From positions 1-64,000 of the forward strand of contig DASWJH010000026.1 in NCBI GenBank assembly GCA_036397255.1: a stretch of DNA of 64,000 nt. The letters run 5' to 3'. Origin of the DNA: Nitrospiria bacterium. GTDB taxonomy: Bacteria; Nitrospirota; Nitrospiria; DASWJH01. Of this stretch, positions 1-9,647 are shown piece by piece. Below the pieces are notes generated by a model that saw only the letters and a program-made list of their open reading frames with translations, was not told the DNA's origin and made no database searches. The first letter of the stretch is position 1; each line of letters opens with the position of its first letter. A program made the position numbers and the translations under genes.

Positions 1-54
1 GACCGCCCAGTGCGGTTTCTCAAGCGTGAAAGAAAGTTCGTTCAAAAGCTCCAT
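1..54 (-). CDS. N-terminus of an unrecognised protein, cut by the window edge
   Basis: On the minus strand an ATG at 52-54 opens a frame that stays open to the window edge. The first residues read MELLNELSFTLEKPHWAV. A good ribosome-binding site (AGGAGG-like, about 57-66) lies a few bases upstream. The gene is divergent from lptF. Eighteen residues are too few to assign a family. In some Gram-negatives pepA is divergent from lptF, but nothing in these residues shows that here. Confidence 0.55.
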   Translation of the reverse strand, partial: MELLNELSFTLEKPHWAV

Positions 55-520
55 TGATCCTCCTTGCTGATTTTGTTTCCCTACTATACTTTTTCAACGC
101 AAATTCAGCAAGTTGAATGTTAAAATACAGACTCTAATTAAACTAAACCCTTTTCGACCGTTAAACAACTTTACCGCTCTAGTGCTTTTCAATTTAACCT
201 CCTTTAAACCTGATTCCGATCACGGAAAACTACATCTCGGATTAATCCATCTTCGTATTTCCTTTTTTTTAAAAAAAACCGTTAAGGACATCCTTCCCAT
301 GTTTTTTTCTTTTAATCTTTTTAAAAAAAATTTTCCTTCACAAACTACGAAGCTCTTTAAAATATTTATTGAAATTCCTATCACGCCCGAAATACCTTGT
401 CAAAAAAGTTTTACATGAAAATCGGGCACTTATTCTAAATCCTTTAGATATCATTTTCCCAAATCATTTACAATAAAAGGAGATTAAAGATATAATGCCT
501 GGGTTACCAAAGGATCCTTC
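55..520. other. Intergenic region between divergent genes; no gene seen
   Basis: About 465 bases of A/T-rich sequence separate the edge gene from lptF and must hold the promoters of both. A plus-strand open frame of about 100 codons at 113-418 has poor, lysine/phenylalanine-rich composition, no ribosome-binding site and no recognisable motif, so I do not call it. I could not pick out a convincing -35/-10 pair or a terminator. Confidence 0.5.
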
Positions 521-1612
521 ATGTGGAAAAAAATTGACCGGTATTTTTATAAGGAATTACTATCCCCTTTTCTTATCAATTTAAGCTTTCTTAGCGCTCT
601 TCTTCTAATTCACCAGTTATTAAGATTAATGGAACCCTTCCTTACACGTGGAGCGAGTTTTCTCTTTCTTGGGAAAATTTTTCTTTCTTTACTTCCCGTT
701 TTTTTAATTATAACCATACCCGTATCGATGCTTATCACGGCTATGGTCACATTTAGCCGTTTTACCGCTGATGGAGAATTGATTGCCCTAAAATCTGCGG
801 GAATCAGTCTCTATCGAATCCTTCGCCCCCTTTTTATTTTTTCTTTCATCACCATGGCATTGACTTATCTCATATCGTTTAACACCACCCCATGGAGTGG
901 AACCTCCTTTAAGGATATGGCCCTGAACTTACTCAAGGCCAATGCAACGGTGGGTCTGGAAGAGGGAACTTTTAATGATCTTTCAAATAAATTGATGATA
1001 TATGTTGATCATATTGAATCAGACACGCAATTAAATGGAATTTTTATTTCCGACCTTAGAAAATCCCAAGAACCCATTTTAATTATCGCCAAGGAAGGTC
1101 TCTTGGTTTCTTCCCCAACGCCTAATTTAATTGCATTTCGCCTAACCCAAGGCACGATTCACCACAAGGACAAAAACCCTAAAAGTTATGAACGGATTAA
1201 GTTTGCCACCTATGATTTAAACTTTGAGTTAGACCCGTCCCTAGATTCTCCATCAAGGAAACAACCCTCTTTAAAAGAAATTAAAAAAATGCTTGCTGAA
1301 TCCAATGGGGAGGATGTGCAGGCCTTAAGATACCTTCAAGAATATCACCGAAATTTTTCACTTCCTTTTGCCTGTTTGGTTTTTGGGTTATTGGGTGCCC
1401 CCCTTGGAATAGGGTTTAAAAAAAGTGGTCGTTTAGGAGGATTTTTCATTGGTGTTTTCGTGGTCATTCTATATTACAGCATTGGGGTCTTCGGCGATAT
1501 TTTGGTAGCTTCAAAATTTATCCCCCCTTGGTTTGGGGCATGGTTACCAAATATTCTCGCAACGATTATTGCTCCATTTGTGATTTGGAAATTTTCGAAG
1601 CGAATTGGATGA
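521..1612 (+). CDS. lptF: LPS export ABC transporter permease LptF
   Basis: This is a 363-residue inner-membrane permease of the YjgP/YjgQ family. LptF with LptG and LptB2 extracts lipopolysaccharide from the inner membrane and passes it to LptC/LptA. The N-terminus (MWKKIDRYFYKELLSPFL) and first membrane spans are typical. A periplasmic beta-jellyroll region lies around residues 130-250, and three further spans start near residue 280 (LPFACLVFGLLGAPLGIG). The ATG at 521 is preceded by AAGGAT about 12 bases upstream. The stop lies just before lptG, so the two are co-transcribed. Length is normal for the family. Confidence 0.93.
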   Translation: MWKKIDRYFYKELLSPFLINLSFLSALLLIHQLLRLMEPFLTRGASFLFLGKIFLSLLPVFLIITIPVSMLITAMVTFSRFTADGELIALKSAGISLYRILRPLFIFSFITMALTYLISFNTTPWSGTSFKDMALNLLKANATVGLEEGTFNDLSNKLMIYVDHIESDTQLNGIFISDLRKSQEPILIIAKEGLLVSSPTPNLIAFRLTQGTIHHKDKNPKSYERIKFATYDLNFELDPSLDSPSRKQPSLKEIKKMLAESNGEDVQALRYLQEYHRNFSLPFACLVFGLLGAPLGIGFKKSGRLGGFFIGVFVVILYYSIGVFGDILVASKFIPPWFGAWLPNILATIIAPFVIWKFSKRIG

Positions 1613-1619
1613 AATATAT

Positions 1620-2702
1620 ATGAACCGATTAACACGTTATTTGGTTTCTGAGCTTCTAAAATTTTTCTCAATTTGTTTGGGAGCTCTGGTTACCCTTTAT
1701 TTGACAATAGATTCTTTCGAAAAAATCAGGGTTTTTGTTACCCATGAAGCCACCGTCTCAAACATCCTTTTCTACTTTCTCCTTAAACTCCCAGGTATCG
1801 TTTTTGAAATGTGCCCTATCGCCATATTACTTTCTACTTTTTTAACATTGGGTTTGATTTCCCGGCGAAATGAACTCACCGCATTTAAAACCGGAGGAAT
1901 AAACATTTCCCGGATTATTATTCCGTTTCTGGTTTTTGGGTTGTTGGCCAGTTTGATTATGCTTTTTCTAAATCTCTCCCTCATTCCTTCTTTGAATCGC
2001 AAGGCCCAATTTGTTCGGAAGGTCTTAATCGAAAAGAAAAACCCAGATGTGTTTTTCAAACAGGGAAAATTGTGGTTTAAACAAAACCAAAACACCATCT
2101 ACAATATACAATTAATTGAACCTGCCAAAAATCAATTTTTGGGTATTACCGTTTACCAACTAGGAAGCGATTTTCAGCTTTTGGAAGAAATTGAGGCAAA
2201 AGAGTTACTTTACCAAAAAGGAGAATGGATATTAGTCAACGGAATTCATCGACATTTTTTAAATGATGGGAGCATTAATTTTCGTTCTTTTCAAGAAGAG
2301 CCGGTCATTTTAAATAAAACCCCAGACGAATTTAGACAATTGAATCTACACTACCAGGAAATGACTCTCCCAGAACTATCCAGCTATGTATCCCGTTTAA
2401 AAAAAGAGGGTTACTCTTCCACAAAATATGCGGTTGATCTTCACCGAAAATTTGCTTTTCCTTTTTCGAGTTTTATTATGGTGGTGCTTGCCATTCCCTT
2501 TGCTTTGAAGGAAGGGGTGAAAACTCATTTAACCAAAGGGATCGGTTTAAGTATTTTAATTGGCATGACCTATTGGATACTCTTTTCCTTTATTCTTTCC
2601 CTTGGGCACGGGGGTATCCTGCCCCCCTGGATTTCAGCCTGGCTTTCAAATATTTTGTTTTTTGGGTTGGGCTCTTTTCTTTTTATAAAAATAGGGCAAT
2701 AA
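1620..2702 (+). CDS. lptG: LPS export ABC transporter permease LptG
   Basis: This is the second YjgP/YjgQ-family permease and partner of LptF in the LptB2FG transporter. Family features are the opening MNRLTRYLVSELLKFF, the early motif RRNELTAFKTGGI and the closing span set after HRKFAFPFSSFIMVVLAIPF. The frame extends upstream to a TTG at 1605 that overlaps the lptF stop. I prefer the ATG at 1620 because it gives the usual LptG N-terminus. Spacing to lptF is 7 bases. About 360 residues is the usual length. The pair indicates an LPS-bearing outer membrane. Confidence 0.92.
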   Translation: MNRLTRYLVSELLKFFSICLGALVTLYLTIDSFEKIRVFVTHEATVSNILFYFLLKLPGIVFEMCPIAILLSTFLTLGLISRRNELTAFKTGGINISRIIIPFLVFGLLASLIMLFLNLSLIPSLNRKAQFVRKVLIEKKNPDVFFKQGKLWFKQNQNTIYNIQLIEPAKNQFLGITVYQLGSDFQLLEEIEAKELLYQKGEWILVNGIHRHFLNDGSINFRSFQEEPVILNKTPDEFRQLNLHYQEMTLPELSSYVSRLKKEGYSSTKYAVDLHRKFAFPFSSFIMVVLAIPFALKEGVKTHLTKGIGLSILIGMTYWILFSFILSLGHGGILPPWISAWLSNILFFGLGSFLFIKIGQ

Positions 2703-2705
2703 AAA

Positions 2706-2733
2706 TCCTGTAAGAAATTTTGAGATTGCAGGA
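2706..2733 (-). terminator. Probable intrinsic terminator downstream of cobQ
   Basis: Read on the minus strand, an 8-base-pair stem (TCCTGCAA with TTACAGGA, one G-U pair) with a 12-base loop is followed by TTTTTATT. It lies just past the cobQ stop and abuts the lptG stop on the other strand. The U-run points to termination of the minus-strand transcript. Confidence 0.5.
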
Positions 2734-2759
2734 AAAACTAAGATAAAAAAAGGGAGGTT

Positions 2760-4283
2760 TTATGAAACCAGTTTTGAAATTAAATTCATGTCAATATGGT
2801 TTTTGACGAGTTGGGCTAAGCTTTCATAATCGGTATTCCTCCGGTGAGAAAAACTACCCTTTTCATAGGATTCAGGAATTGCTTTCTTTTTTCTTTTTTC
2901 GTTTAAAAACCAATGCCGGAAAGAATCATTTTCAAATAGCCCATGCAAATAAGTCCCCCAGATCAGTCCGTTTTTTCCGTAGGCCCCTTCTTTTTCCGTA
3001 ACTTCCCCCCCCCCGTGCTCAATTTTCTTAAAAAGGGGTTTGGCCCCTTCCTGAACCCTGGTTTTTCCAGAATGAATTTCGTAACCGGATAAAGCAAAAT
3101 CCTGTGGCCAAGGCCCGTCGGAACAGGGTTCTACTTTTACTTGAACGGTCACCTTGTCCTTTTCTAAGACTGTTTCAACCTCCAAAAGGCCCAACCCCAT
3201 TACCTGCTCTTTCCTATTCTCCACGAAATAGGGATCCCTGATGGATTGTCCCAACATTTGATATCCACCACAAATTCCACCAATTTCTCCTCCGGATTGC
3301 GCATAGTGTTTAATCGCTTTTGCAAAACCAGACTCCCAAAGAAAAATGAGGTCATCGATTGGATTTTTACTTCCGGGGATAAGGAGCAAATCCAATTCCG
3401 ATAAATCTTCATCGCCTTTCAAAAATTGAAGGGAAATTTGAGGCTCACGTCGAAGTGAGTCAAAATCAGTTGAATTAGAGATGTGGGGTAAATGAACCAC
3501 TCCGATCCGGATCCCATAAAAAGAAACCCCTTGAGGGTTGGTTATATTCCGTGGTTTATCCTCCAACCCCACACTATCTTCATCCGGCAGGAATAAGGCC
3601 TCATGATAGGGAATAACCCCCAAAACAGGCTTTTTACATCGGCGTTCTAAATCCGCTAAACCTTTTCGCAGGTGTTGAATTTCCCCACGAAATTTATTAA
3701 AAATAAGCCCTTTGACACGGTCCCGGTCCAACTGGGGTAGCAATTCTAACGTCCCAAACAGAGAAGCAAAAGCCCCTCCCCGATCAATATCGGTTATTAA
3801 CAGAACCGGAGCATCCGCCATTTGTGCAATCTTCATATTGGCTAAATCGGAATCCATTAAATTTATCTCTGCTGGACTTCCGGCCCCCTCAATCACAATC
3901 ATGTCATACTTTTCAGAAAGTTTTTTATAGGAATCTCTTATAATTTTAAAAATTTCATCATGGTACCCTTTGAATTCTGAAACAGCCATATGGCCGCGGA
4001 CCTTACCCCGAACGATCACTTGGATTCCTTTTCCAGAATCGGGTTTCAACAAAACGGGATTCATATGGACCGTTGGGATTAAATCACAGGCCCCTGCTTG
4101 AACGGATTGGGCATATCCAATTTCCTCACCCTTTTGGGTCACAAAGGAATTTAATGCCATGTTTTGTGATTTAAAAGGAGCAACCCTGATTCCCTCCTGA
4201 TGAAAAATTCGACACAGAGCGGTCACCAGCATACTTTTACCTACAAAAGAGGCAGTTCCTTGAACCATAATGGCTTTAGCCAT
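2760..4283 (-). CDS. cobQ: Cobyric acid synthase CobQ/CbiP
   Basis: This 507-residue glutamine-dependent amidotransferase amidates four side chains of adenosylcobyrinic acid a,c-diamide to give cobyric acid, late in B12 synthesis. The N-terminal half is a DTBS-like ATPase (MAKAIMVQGTASFVGKSMLV, P-loop-like GTASFVGKS; later NFKSQNMALNS-like FKSQNMALNSFV and EGAGSPAEINL). The C-terminal half is a class-I glutaminase triad domain: nucleophile region GGICGGYQMLG and catalytic His in YLHGLFEND. The ATG at 4281-4283 follows a GAGG ribosome-binding site. It is the last gene of the minus-strand B12 block, 240 bases after cobL. Confidence 0.94.
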   Translation of the reverse strand: MAKAIMVQGTASFVGKSMLVTALCRIFHQEGIRVAPFKSQNMALNSFVTQKGEEIGYAQSVQAGACDLIPTVHMNPVLLKPDSGKGIQVIVRGKVRGHMAVSEFKGYHDEIFKIIRDSYKKLSEKYDMIVIEGAGSPAEINLMDSDLANMKIAQMADAPVLLITDIDRGGAFASLFGTLELLPQLDRDRVKGLIFNKFRGEIQHLRKGLADLERRCKKPVLGVIPYHEALFLPDEDSVGLEDKPRNITNPQGVSFYGIRIGVVHLPHISNSTDFDSLRREPQISLQFLKGDEDLSELDLLLIPGSKNPIDDLIFLWESGFAKAIKHYAQSGGEIGGICGGYQMLGQSIRDPYFVENRKEQVMGLGLLEVETVLEKDKVTVQVKVEPCSDGPWPQDFALSGYEIHSGKTRVQEGAKPLFKKIEHGGGEVTEKEGAYGKNGLIWGTYLHGLFENDSFRHWFLNEKRKKKAIPESYEKGSFSHRRNTDYESLAQLVKNHIDMNLISKLVS

Positions 4284-4524
4284 AGAGATTTCCTCTCGGA
4301 AAAAATTCTTTTTTTTAAATGGAAGAACGATTCAAGCACCAAGGGCACTTTCGGCCCCGGGTGAAATTGATTATTTATCGCTTCCTGTGGGAACCCTGAT
4401 GGCTTGGTGAAGAAAGAAAAAAGAAAGGTATCTTTTTTTAGATCATTATTCAAATTTAAATATCAAAAATTTTGGGAACCTCTTTTGGAGGCCAAAAAAA
4501 AATTCTCAAACAGGTCTCCTTTAT

Positions 4525-5760
4525 TCAACTTTCTATGGGTTCCTTTTTAGAAACAAGAAGAAAAGTGGGATGGAAGGTATTTTGAAAATCATTCATTCCC
4601 CTTCCCTTTCTTGAGACCATAATAGAGATATCTTCTTCATCAAAAGAATTTTCAAGCAAAAAAAGTTTCGCTTCGCTTAAAATATCCAAGGAATAGGTAT
4701 GAATGACCATTATACCGCCGGGTTTCAGGCGATCATAAATGGGCTTTAATAAACGAGGAGTGGAGTTTTCCCAAGCACCAATTAGGACTCGATCGGGATC
4801 CGGGATATCTTTCAAAACATCCGGAACCTCCCCTTCGATCACAGTAATAATATCCGCATCAAAACGGTGTATATTCTCGTAAAGATGTCGGGCTTGAACA
4901 AGGTCCCTTTCAACCACATAGACTTCCCGAAGGGGAATCAGTCGGCTGGCTTCCACGGAAAAAGCCCCTGACCCTCCTCCGATTTCCCATAAAAGATGTT
5001 CAGATCGAAGCTGCATCTTCGATAAGATCACTGCTCGAATTTCAGAGGGAATGATCATCCCCTCTCGATGGGCAATGCGCTCATCTGGAATGCCAAAAGA
5101 CCATGCCGGGGTTATGGGCTCTACCACTTCGGAAGGGGCTTTTTTAATTAGAATTAAAATACAAAGAGGGGAAAAACGCCGTCGCCCAAGTGGTTCAAGG
5201 GGTAGTTCCTGGATTCTTTGCCGTCGGGTATTTACGTCCTGACATAAAAACACCTTGTAATCTTTTTGCCCATCTGCCACAAGGAGTTGAACAATATCAT
5301 GAGGGGAAAACGAGGGGTCCGTAAAAAAGCCGATCCTTTCCTCTTCCCGTACAAGTTTTACCAAGGCCGATGGTTCAATATCATGAACCGAGGTAATCAC
5401 AGCCCCTTCCATGGGTTCTTTGATGGCAGAAAAAGCCAGTTCCATGGAGGTAGGATGTGGAATAATTTTTAGATCTTTTCTTGAGAAACGCCTTAACAGA
5501 TACTTTGAGATTCCAAATAAGTTGGAATCCGTGGAGGCCAAAATAACGGCTTTTTTCTCAGTATTTTTCTTTAAGAATCTTACCAGATCATCCAGATAGT
5601 TTGGTAGGGGGACTTTCTCCCCTTGTGCATCTTGGAAAAGATCCGTTAATTTTTGGATTCCCACTAATAATTGAGCATTGTTGATTAATTCTAAGGTCTT
5701 TTGGGGGAGGCTCTTTCCCTCGTCTGTACCTACGCCAACTAGTGTAATGACATTGACCAT
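4525..5760 (-). CDS. cobL: Precorrin-6Y C5,15-methyltransferase (CbiE-CbiT fusion)
   Basis: This 411-residue protein fuses two corrin-ring enzymes. The N-terminal ~200 residues are a tetrapyrrole methylase (CbiE, C5 methylation) starting MVNVITLVGVGTDEGKSL. The C-terminal ~190 residues are a Rossmann-type methyltransferase (CbiT, C15 methylation and decarboxylation of the C12 acetate), with SAM motif EIGGGSGAFSVEASRL near residue 260. Length fits CobL-type fusions. It lies between yacG and cobQ on the minus strand in a B12 uptake and synthesis neighbourhood. The 240-base spacer to cobQ shows no gene. Confidence 0.92.
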   Translation of the reverse strand: MVNVITLVGVGTDEGKSLPQKTLELINNAQLLVGIQKLTDLFQDAQGEKVPLPNYLDDLVRFLKKNTEKKAVILASTDSNLFGISKYLLRRFSRKDLKIIPHPTSMELAFSAIKEPMEGAVITSVHDIEPSALVKLVREEERIGFFTDPSFSPHDIVQLLVADGQKDYKVFLCQDVNTRRQRIQELPLEPLGRRRFSPLCILILIKKAPSEVVEPITPAWSFGIPDERIAHREGMIIPSEIRAVILSKMQLRSEHLLWEIGGGSGAFSVEASRLIPLREVYVVERDLVQARHLYENIHRFDADIITVIEGEVPDVLKDIPDPDRVLIGAWENSTPRLLKPIYDRLKPGGIMVIHTYSLDILSEAKLFLLENSFDEEDISIMVSRKGRGMNDFQNTFHPTFLLVSKKEPIES

Positions 5761-6085
5761 CTTTTATTTGCCTTTCCCTTTGAACTGTTTTATTTTTAAA
5801 AATTGGTCCAATATTTATATGCCCCCATTGTTTTTTCCCACCACAATCATCCGATTCCCCTAGAATGTTGAATTTGGACGGGATGTTTTTTTTGTTTAGG
5901 AAAAATGGAATGCCTTTTAAATGGTCCAATTTTTGATCCATATTTTCATTCATCTGTTAAATGGTTGCGGTTTGGTAAAAAAGTCAAATTTTATTAAATG
6001 GGATTGTAAGAAAGGATGATGCCTTTCTTTTTCCTTTACTTTCTTTTTAAAACTTTATCAACAGCTGCCTTGAATGCGATGTCCA
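5761..6085. other. Spacer between yacG and cobL; no gene seen
   Basis: The 325 bases are A/T-rich with runs of T and A. An open frame reading through cobL out of phase reaches into this stretch but has no ribosome-binding site or recognisable protein. I found no B12-box (AAGTCAG-like) sequence, so cobL does not appear to have its own cobalamin riboswitch. Confidence 0.4.
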
Positions 6086-6274
6086 TTAATTTTTTGTGAT
6101 GCCCTTCTCCTGTTTATCCTGTTTGTCTTCTCCGTTTGTTTTTCCAGAAATAAAATAGCTTCCCTCAGCCCAATTGCCCAAATCGATCACTTTACACCGC
6201 TGGGAACAGAAGGGCCTGTACGGATTTTCTTCCCACGTGACCTTATGATGACATGTGGGACATTGAATCAACAT
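6086..6274 (-). CDS. yacG: Small zinc-binding protein, DNA gyrase inhibitor YacG family
   Basis: This 62-residue protein carries the YacG signature: CPTCHHKV near the N-terminus, then [20 protein letters not shown], and W-A-EGSYFI just after. The four cysteines (CxxC and CxxxC) bind zinc in known members. E. coli YacG binds GyrB and inhibits gyrase. The C-terminal tail ([14 protein letters not shown]) is charged and probably disordered. It sits between btuB and cobL on the same strand; the functional link to B12 genes is unclear and may be positional only. Confidence 0.88.
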   Translation of the reverse strand: MLIQCPTCHHKVTWEENPYRPFCSQRCKVIDLGNWAEGSYFISGKTNGEDKQDKQEKGITKN

Positions 6275-6463
6275 AATACCGAATTATAAAATAAAGTAGA
6301 AAAGGATTCAAGCCTTGTAAAAAGAGGTTTATTTGACTGAACAGTCGGTCCAAACCCAAGGGAACATTGGGGTTTTTATAAAAACTAATGAAAATTTCAT
6401 GAGGACTCAAAAGAAAAAAAGGACATAGGACGAAAAACTAAAATCCAAAATCAGCCCAAATCC

Positions 6464-8479
6464 TTACCCAAATTTGATTTCTACTCCCCCAATATAACTG
6501 ATCCCCGGTGAGGTAAATCCAAAAACCTCTTCAAAATTTTTATCAAAAATATTTAATACACGCACAAACAATTTCATCTGCTCCAGCCATTCCTGATTCT
6601 TTAAAACCGTATAAGAAATATTTCCATTCCAAACCACGAAACTCGGTTGGACGACCCGCGTATTACTGTTAAAATTAACATCATCCCGTTTTCCGACATA
6701 TTGACCGCCCACTCCAACAAATAATGCCTGACCATGATATTCGAACCCCCAAGTAGAACTCCATCGTGGTCTCCGAGTTAACTCGCGATTGATTTGAAAA
6801 TTCGGGTCTATTATCCCACCATCATTCGTCACCTTTGAAATGAGATAGGTAAAGCCCCCTTGAAACCGAAGGAAATCAAAAGGGTCTAATTGGAAGTGGG
6901 TCTCCACCCCATGGGTTTTCGCTTTTTGTATATTCAAAAAATCAGGATCACCGAAGTCTGGATCATTCACAAAAGCAATCAGGTTTTCCATCTCATTCCT
7001 AAAATAGGTAATACGAAAACTTCCGGTGCTGAATAAGGCCTGATCTAGCCCTATATCCCAGCTGAAGGACTCCTCTGGTTTGAGGTTTGGATTCCCTACC
7101 GAAAAGCTCGTTCCGAATTGCTCGCTAAACCTCGGATTTTTGATCCCTTCTCCGATGGAAGCGCGGATTTTTAAATCAAGGGGTTCAATGAGATAAGCAA
7201 TGGATCCTTTTCGATTCAAGTGATTCCCGAAAATACTATTATCTTCTACTCGGATTCCTCCCGCTAGGAAAAGCCTTTTCCAAAAACCCATTTGGCCTTG
7301 AAAATAATAACCCCAATTGGTTCTGGAAACATCAGTAAAATCAAAAGAAGGACCAAAACCAAAATCCGAAGCCAAGGTCTGAACCAATTCCTCCAGTGTG
7401 TACTCCACCCCAAGATTGGCAACCACATGGAATTCCTCAGTGGGATCCCCTTCAAAAGTCCCCATATAATCCGACATAAAACGGCGCTCCCCGGATTGAA
7501 AAACGGTCGTAGAGACCCCATCGCATGAAAAAGGAAATCCCCCGAACACGCACGTCCTACCGGGGTTCGGGGGGTCCGTTGAATTTCGGTCCTGGTCCGT
7601 TAATCCCAAACGAAGCTGGTGAGTCAGGCCGGGAATAATTCCCTGGCGGATTCCCGTTGAGATGGTTAAGTGATCCTCTTCTAGGAATTGATCGGGGTCT
7701 AAAGGGTCGAACCGGTCCCCCGCAGTTTCCGTTGGAAATTCAATCCGCTTATCTTCCAAACGAACCACCAAATCCATTGCAACATTTTCGCTGGGCGAAA
7801 AATCCACCCTCCCGCTAAACGAATTCCGGGTTAACCGGTTATTGATGGGAAGGATCCCCGGATCATCTATTCTGGCATAAGACAAAGTGAATCCCTCTCC
7901 GGACAAACCGATTCGATTTTCAAAAATGGGTTTATTGTCCTCCAGTCGGTGTCCCGCTGCGGAGGAAACCATACCCTTTAAGGGGCCCTTCCCTTTTTTT
8001 GTAATAATTTGGACCACGCCGGCCAAGGCTTCGGAACCGTACAGTGCCGACTGCGGGCCGAGAACCACTTCAATACGTTCAATATTTTCGGTAGACAATT
8101 GAGAAAAATCGAATTCTCCACCCGATTTATTGACGGGCACCCCATCCATTAATACTAGAAGGTGGTCACTCTCTCCCCCCCTCGCAAAAACCGATGTGGT
8201 GCTGCCCGGACTTCCAAGGGAGGACACGTTCAATCCGGGGACCTGCCTTAAGGCTTCGCTTACATTCCGGATATTTTTCTTTTCAATTTCCTCTCCTGTA
8301 ATTAAAAAAGTCTGCAGACCGATTTCCTCAACCGGAGTTTCCCCTTTTGTGGCGGTAATCAATACTTCTGATAATTCTAAGACTTCCTCCCTTTCCGATT
8401 TTTCAGATCCAAAAACATATTCGTATGGAAAGAAGATACAAATCCAAAATAAAATAATCGCTTTCGATGAAAGGCGCAT
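6464..8479 (-). CDS. btuB: TonB-dependent outer-membrane receptor, probable vitamin B12 transporter BtuB
   Basis: This is an outer-membrane active transporter. From the ATG at 8477-8479, which has GGAGG about 9 bases upstream, it is about 671 residues. A signal peptide (MRLSSKAIILFWICIFF) is followed by a TonB-box-like segment (EVLITATKG), a plug domain (VSEALRQVPGLNVSSLG; VLGPQSALYGSEALAGVVQIITKKG) and a beta-barrel ending in the C-terminal aromatic strand (SYIGGVEIKFG). An in-frame upstream extension of 50 codons lacks secretion features and runs into repeat sequence, so I reject it. Corrinoid specificity is inferred from the adjacent btuFCD, tonB and B12 synthesis genes. Confidence 0.9.
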   Translation of the reverse strand: MRLSSKAIILFWICIFFPYEYVFGSEKSEREEVLELSEVLITATKGETPVEEIGLQTFLITGEEIEKKNIRNVSEALRQVPGLNVSSLGSPGSTTSVFARGGESDHLLVLMDGVPVNKSGGEFDFSQLSTENIERIEVVLGPQSALYGSEALAGVVQIITKKGKGPLKGMVSSAAGHRLEDNKPIFENRIGLSGEGFTLSYARIDDPGILPINNRLTRNSFSGRVDFSPSENVAMDLVVRLEDKRIEFPTETAGDRFDPLDPDQFLEEDHLTISTGIRQGIIPGLTHQLRLGLTDQDRNSTDPPNPGRTCVFGGFPFSCDGVSTTVFQSGERRFMSDYMGTFEGDPTEEFHVVANLGVEYTLEELVQTLASDFGFGPSFDFTDVSRTNWGYYFQGQMGFWKRLFLAGGIRVEDNSIFGNHLNRKGSIAYLIEPLDLKIRASIGEGIKNPRFSEQFGTSFSVGNPNLKPEESFSWDIGLDQALFSTGSFRITYFRNEMENLIAFVNDPDFGDPDFLNIQKAKTHGVETHFQLDPFDFLRFQGGFTYLISKVTNDGGIIDPNFQINRELTRRPRWSSTWGFEYHGQALFVGVGGQYVGKRDDVNFNSNTRVVQPSFVVWNGNISYTVLKNQEWLEQMKLFVRVLNIFDKNFEEVFGFTSPGISYIGGVEIKFG

Positions 8480-8843
8480 CCATTCCTCCATTCTGTTATT
8501 TGAAAATGCAAAGCCTGCCGCACTCTCCCCGGTTTGGTGAGGATTCTTCAAATATGAGATGTCCCTACAAAAATCCGATTCTTCATTCCCGAATGTTTTA
8601 ATCGGGAATCCAGAATTTAGAAAAATCAACGTCTCCTAGATTCCCGCTTCCGCGGGAATGACAATCCATTGCAGATTTTTCCATCACCCTGAGGGCCTTC
8701 TGAGGCCGCGTCATACTATGCTGAACCCTTTGAAATCGCACAGCCCGGCGAAAACTCCCCGTTCCCTCGACCGAGCGTTCGAACGATCTCACCCCGATGG
8801 CCAGTCGAGGCCTTTCCGGGGGTTCTTCAATTAAAAAACCACC
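8480..8843. other. tonB-btuB spacer containing a dispersed palindromic repeat
   Basis: The spacer separates tonB from btuB on the minus strand. Its btuB-proximal part carries a dispersed repeat (listed separately). The remainder (about 8663-8843) is more G/C-rich and has no convincing gene. A 64-codon minus frame at 8598-8792 overlaps the repeat and is composed of repeat-derived sequence. No second B12 riboswitch is visible, so btuB is either read through from the riboswitch operon or expressed from an unseen promoter. Confidence 0.45.
8583..8662. repeat. Dispersed ATTCCCG palindromic repeat, copy 1
   Basis: Two small palindromes are joined by about 30 bases. The first is ATTCCCGAATGTTTTAATCG ending in CGGGAAT. 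The second is ATTCCCGCTTCCGCGGGAAT. The same arrangement occurs at 31286-31352 and 34326-34432. All three copies are intergenic, which fits a non-autonomous REP/MITE-like element. Confidence 0.75.
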
Positions 8844-9647
8844 CTACTCATCAGTAAGGTTAAAACTTAAAGGAATTCGGACTTTGACCGTTGTGAGACC
8901 CAGCACTTCCGGAATCGGCGGCAAGGGAGATGAACGGCGGATCGTATCGATCGCTTCCTCGTCCAAAATTTTTTGGTGGGAGGATTGAAAAATTTTAATT
9001 CTGTCTACGTCCCCTTCGGCACCGATGGTAAAATCAAGAGACACTCTTCCCTCAATTCTTTTTTTTCGGGCCAGAGGGGGATATTTTTTTGTTTCCATGA
9101 TTCGCCGAACGATCTGTTCCTTGTATTTTATTAAATAGTCTTTTTTCCAGTCCCGATTTTTTTCATTCCCCACACCTCCCTCACTTTTCCACACCTCTTC
9201 GCTCAGGTGAAAATGGGCCGGTTGCTTTAAAACTTGAAATCGGTTGGGGTATTCTACCGGGATCGCCAAATCCGTTTCAATAATCTTTTGATCCAAAGGT
9301 TCCGCATTGCCTTCTTTTTGGGGGAACGGTTCCTCAAAAGATTCCTTGGCCTCATTTTTTGGGGCCTCTGGTTCTTTCTGTTTTTCCTTTGCCTTTTTAG
9401 AGACCGGTGTTTTCATTTCCGTTTTAAATGGTTTTTTATTTAGGGCCTCCTCTTTTCCTGATGGAGGGTTTTGGGAAACCGATTCATCTTCATGGTTAAA
9501 AAGAAAAACTTGAATTACTCCCTGAGATTTCATGGGTTCAGACTTTTCCAAAACACGGAAATGAAGAAGGCCAAAGTAAATAACCATTCCATGAAAAAAC
9601 AGGGAGATGAATAAAAATAAAAAAAAAGGTCTTTGAGGGTTAACCAT
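8844..9647 (-). CDS. tonB: Energy transducer TonB
   Basis: This 267-residue periplasm-spanning protein couples inner-membrane proton-motive force to TonB-dependent receptors. It has an N-terminal membrane anchor (FFLFLFISLFFHGMVIYFGL), a central lysine/glutamate/proline-rich spanner (about residues 50-120) and a C-terminal TonB domain (YPPLARKKRIEGRVSLDFTI; later PLPPIPEVLGLTTVKVRIPL). The start overlaps the btuD stop by 8 bases, so it belongs to the btuFCD operon and is probably dedicated to the BtuB encoded downstream. No ExbB/ExbD genes are in the window, so it must use partners encoded elsewhere. Confidence 0.9.
   Translation of the reverse strand: MVNPQRPFFLFLFISLFFHGMVIYFGLLHFRVLEKSEPMKSQGVIQVFLFNHEDESVSQNPPSGKEEALNKKPFKTEMKTPVSKKAKEKQKEPEAPKNEAKESFEEPFPQKEGNAEPLDQKIIETDLAIPVEYPNRFQVLKQPAHFHLSEEVWKSEGGVGNEKNRDWKKDYLIKYKEQIVRRIMETKKYPPLARKKRIEGRVSLDFTIGAEGDVDRIKIFQSSHQKILDEEAIDTIRRSSPLPPIPEVLGLTTVKVRIPLSFNLTDE

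Noticed and set aside
113-418. Open frame of about 100 codons in the region upstream of lptF
   Set aside because: Low-complexity Lys/Phe/Leu composition from A/T-rich DNA, no ribosome-binding site and no motif.
5588-5953. 121-codon minus-strand frame overlapping the start of cobL
   Set aside because: It overlaps the well-supported cobL N-terminus in another phase, has no ribosome-binding site and no recognisable sequence.
8480-8629. 50-codon N-terminal extension of btuB
   Set aside because: No secretion signal at its start and it runs into a dispersed repeat; the ATG at 8477-8479 has GGAGG and a signal peptide.
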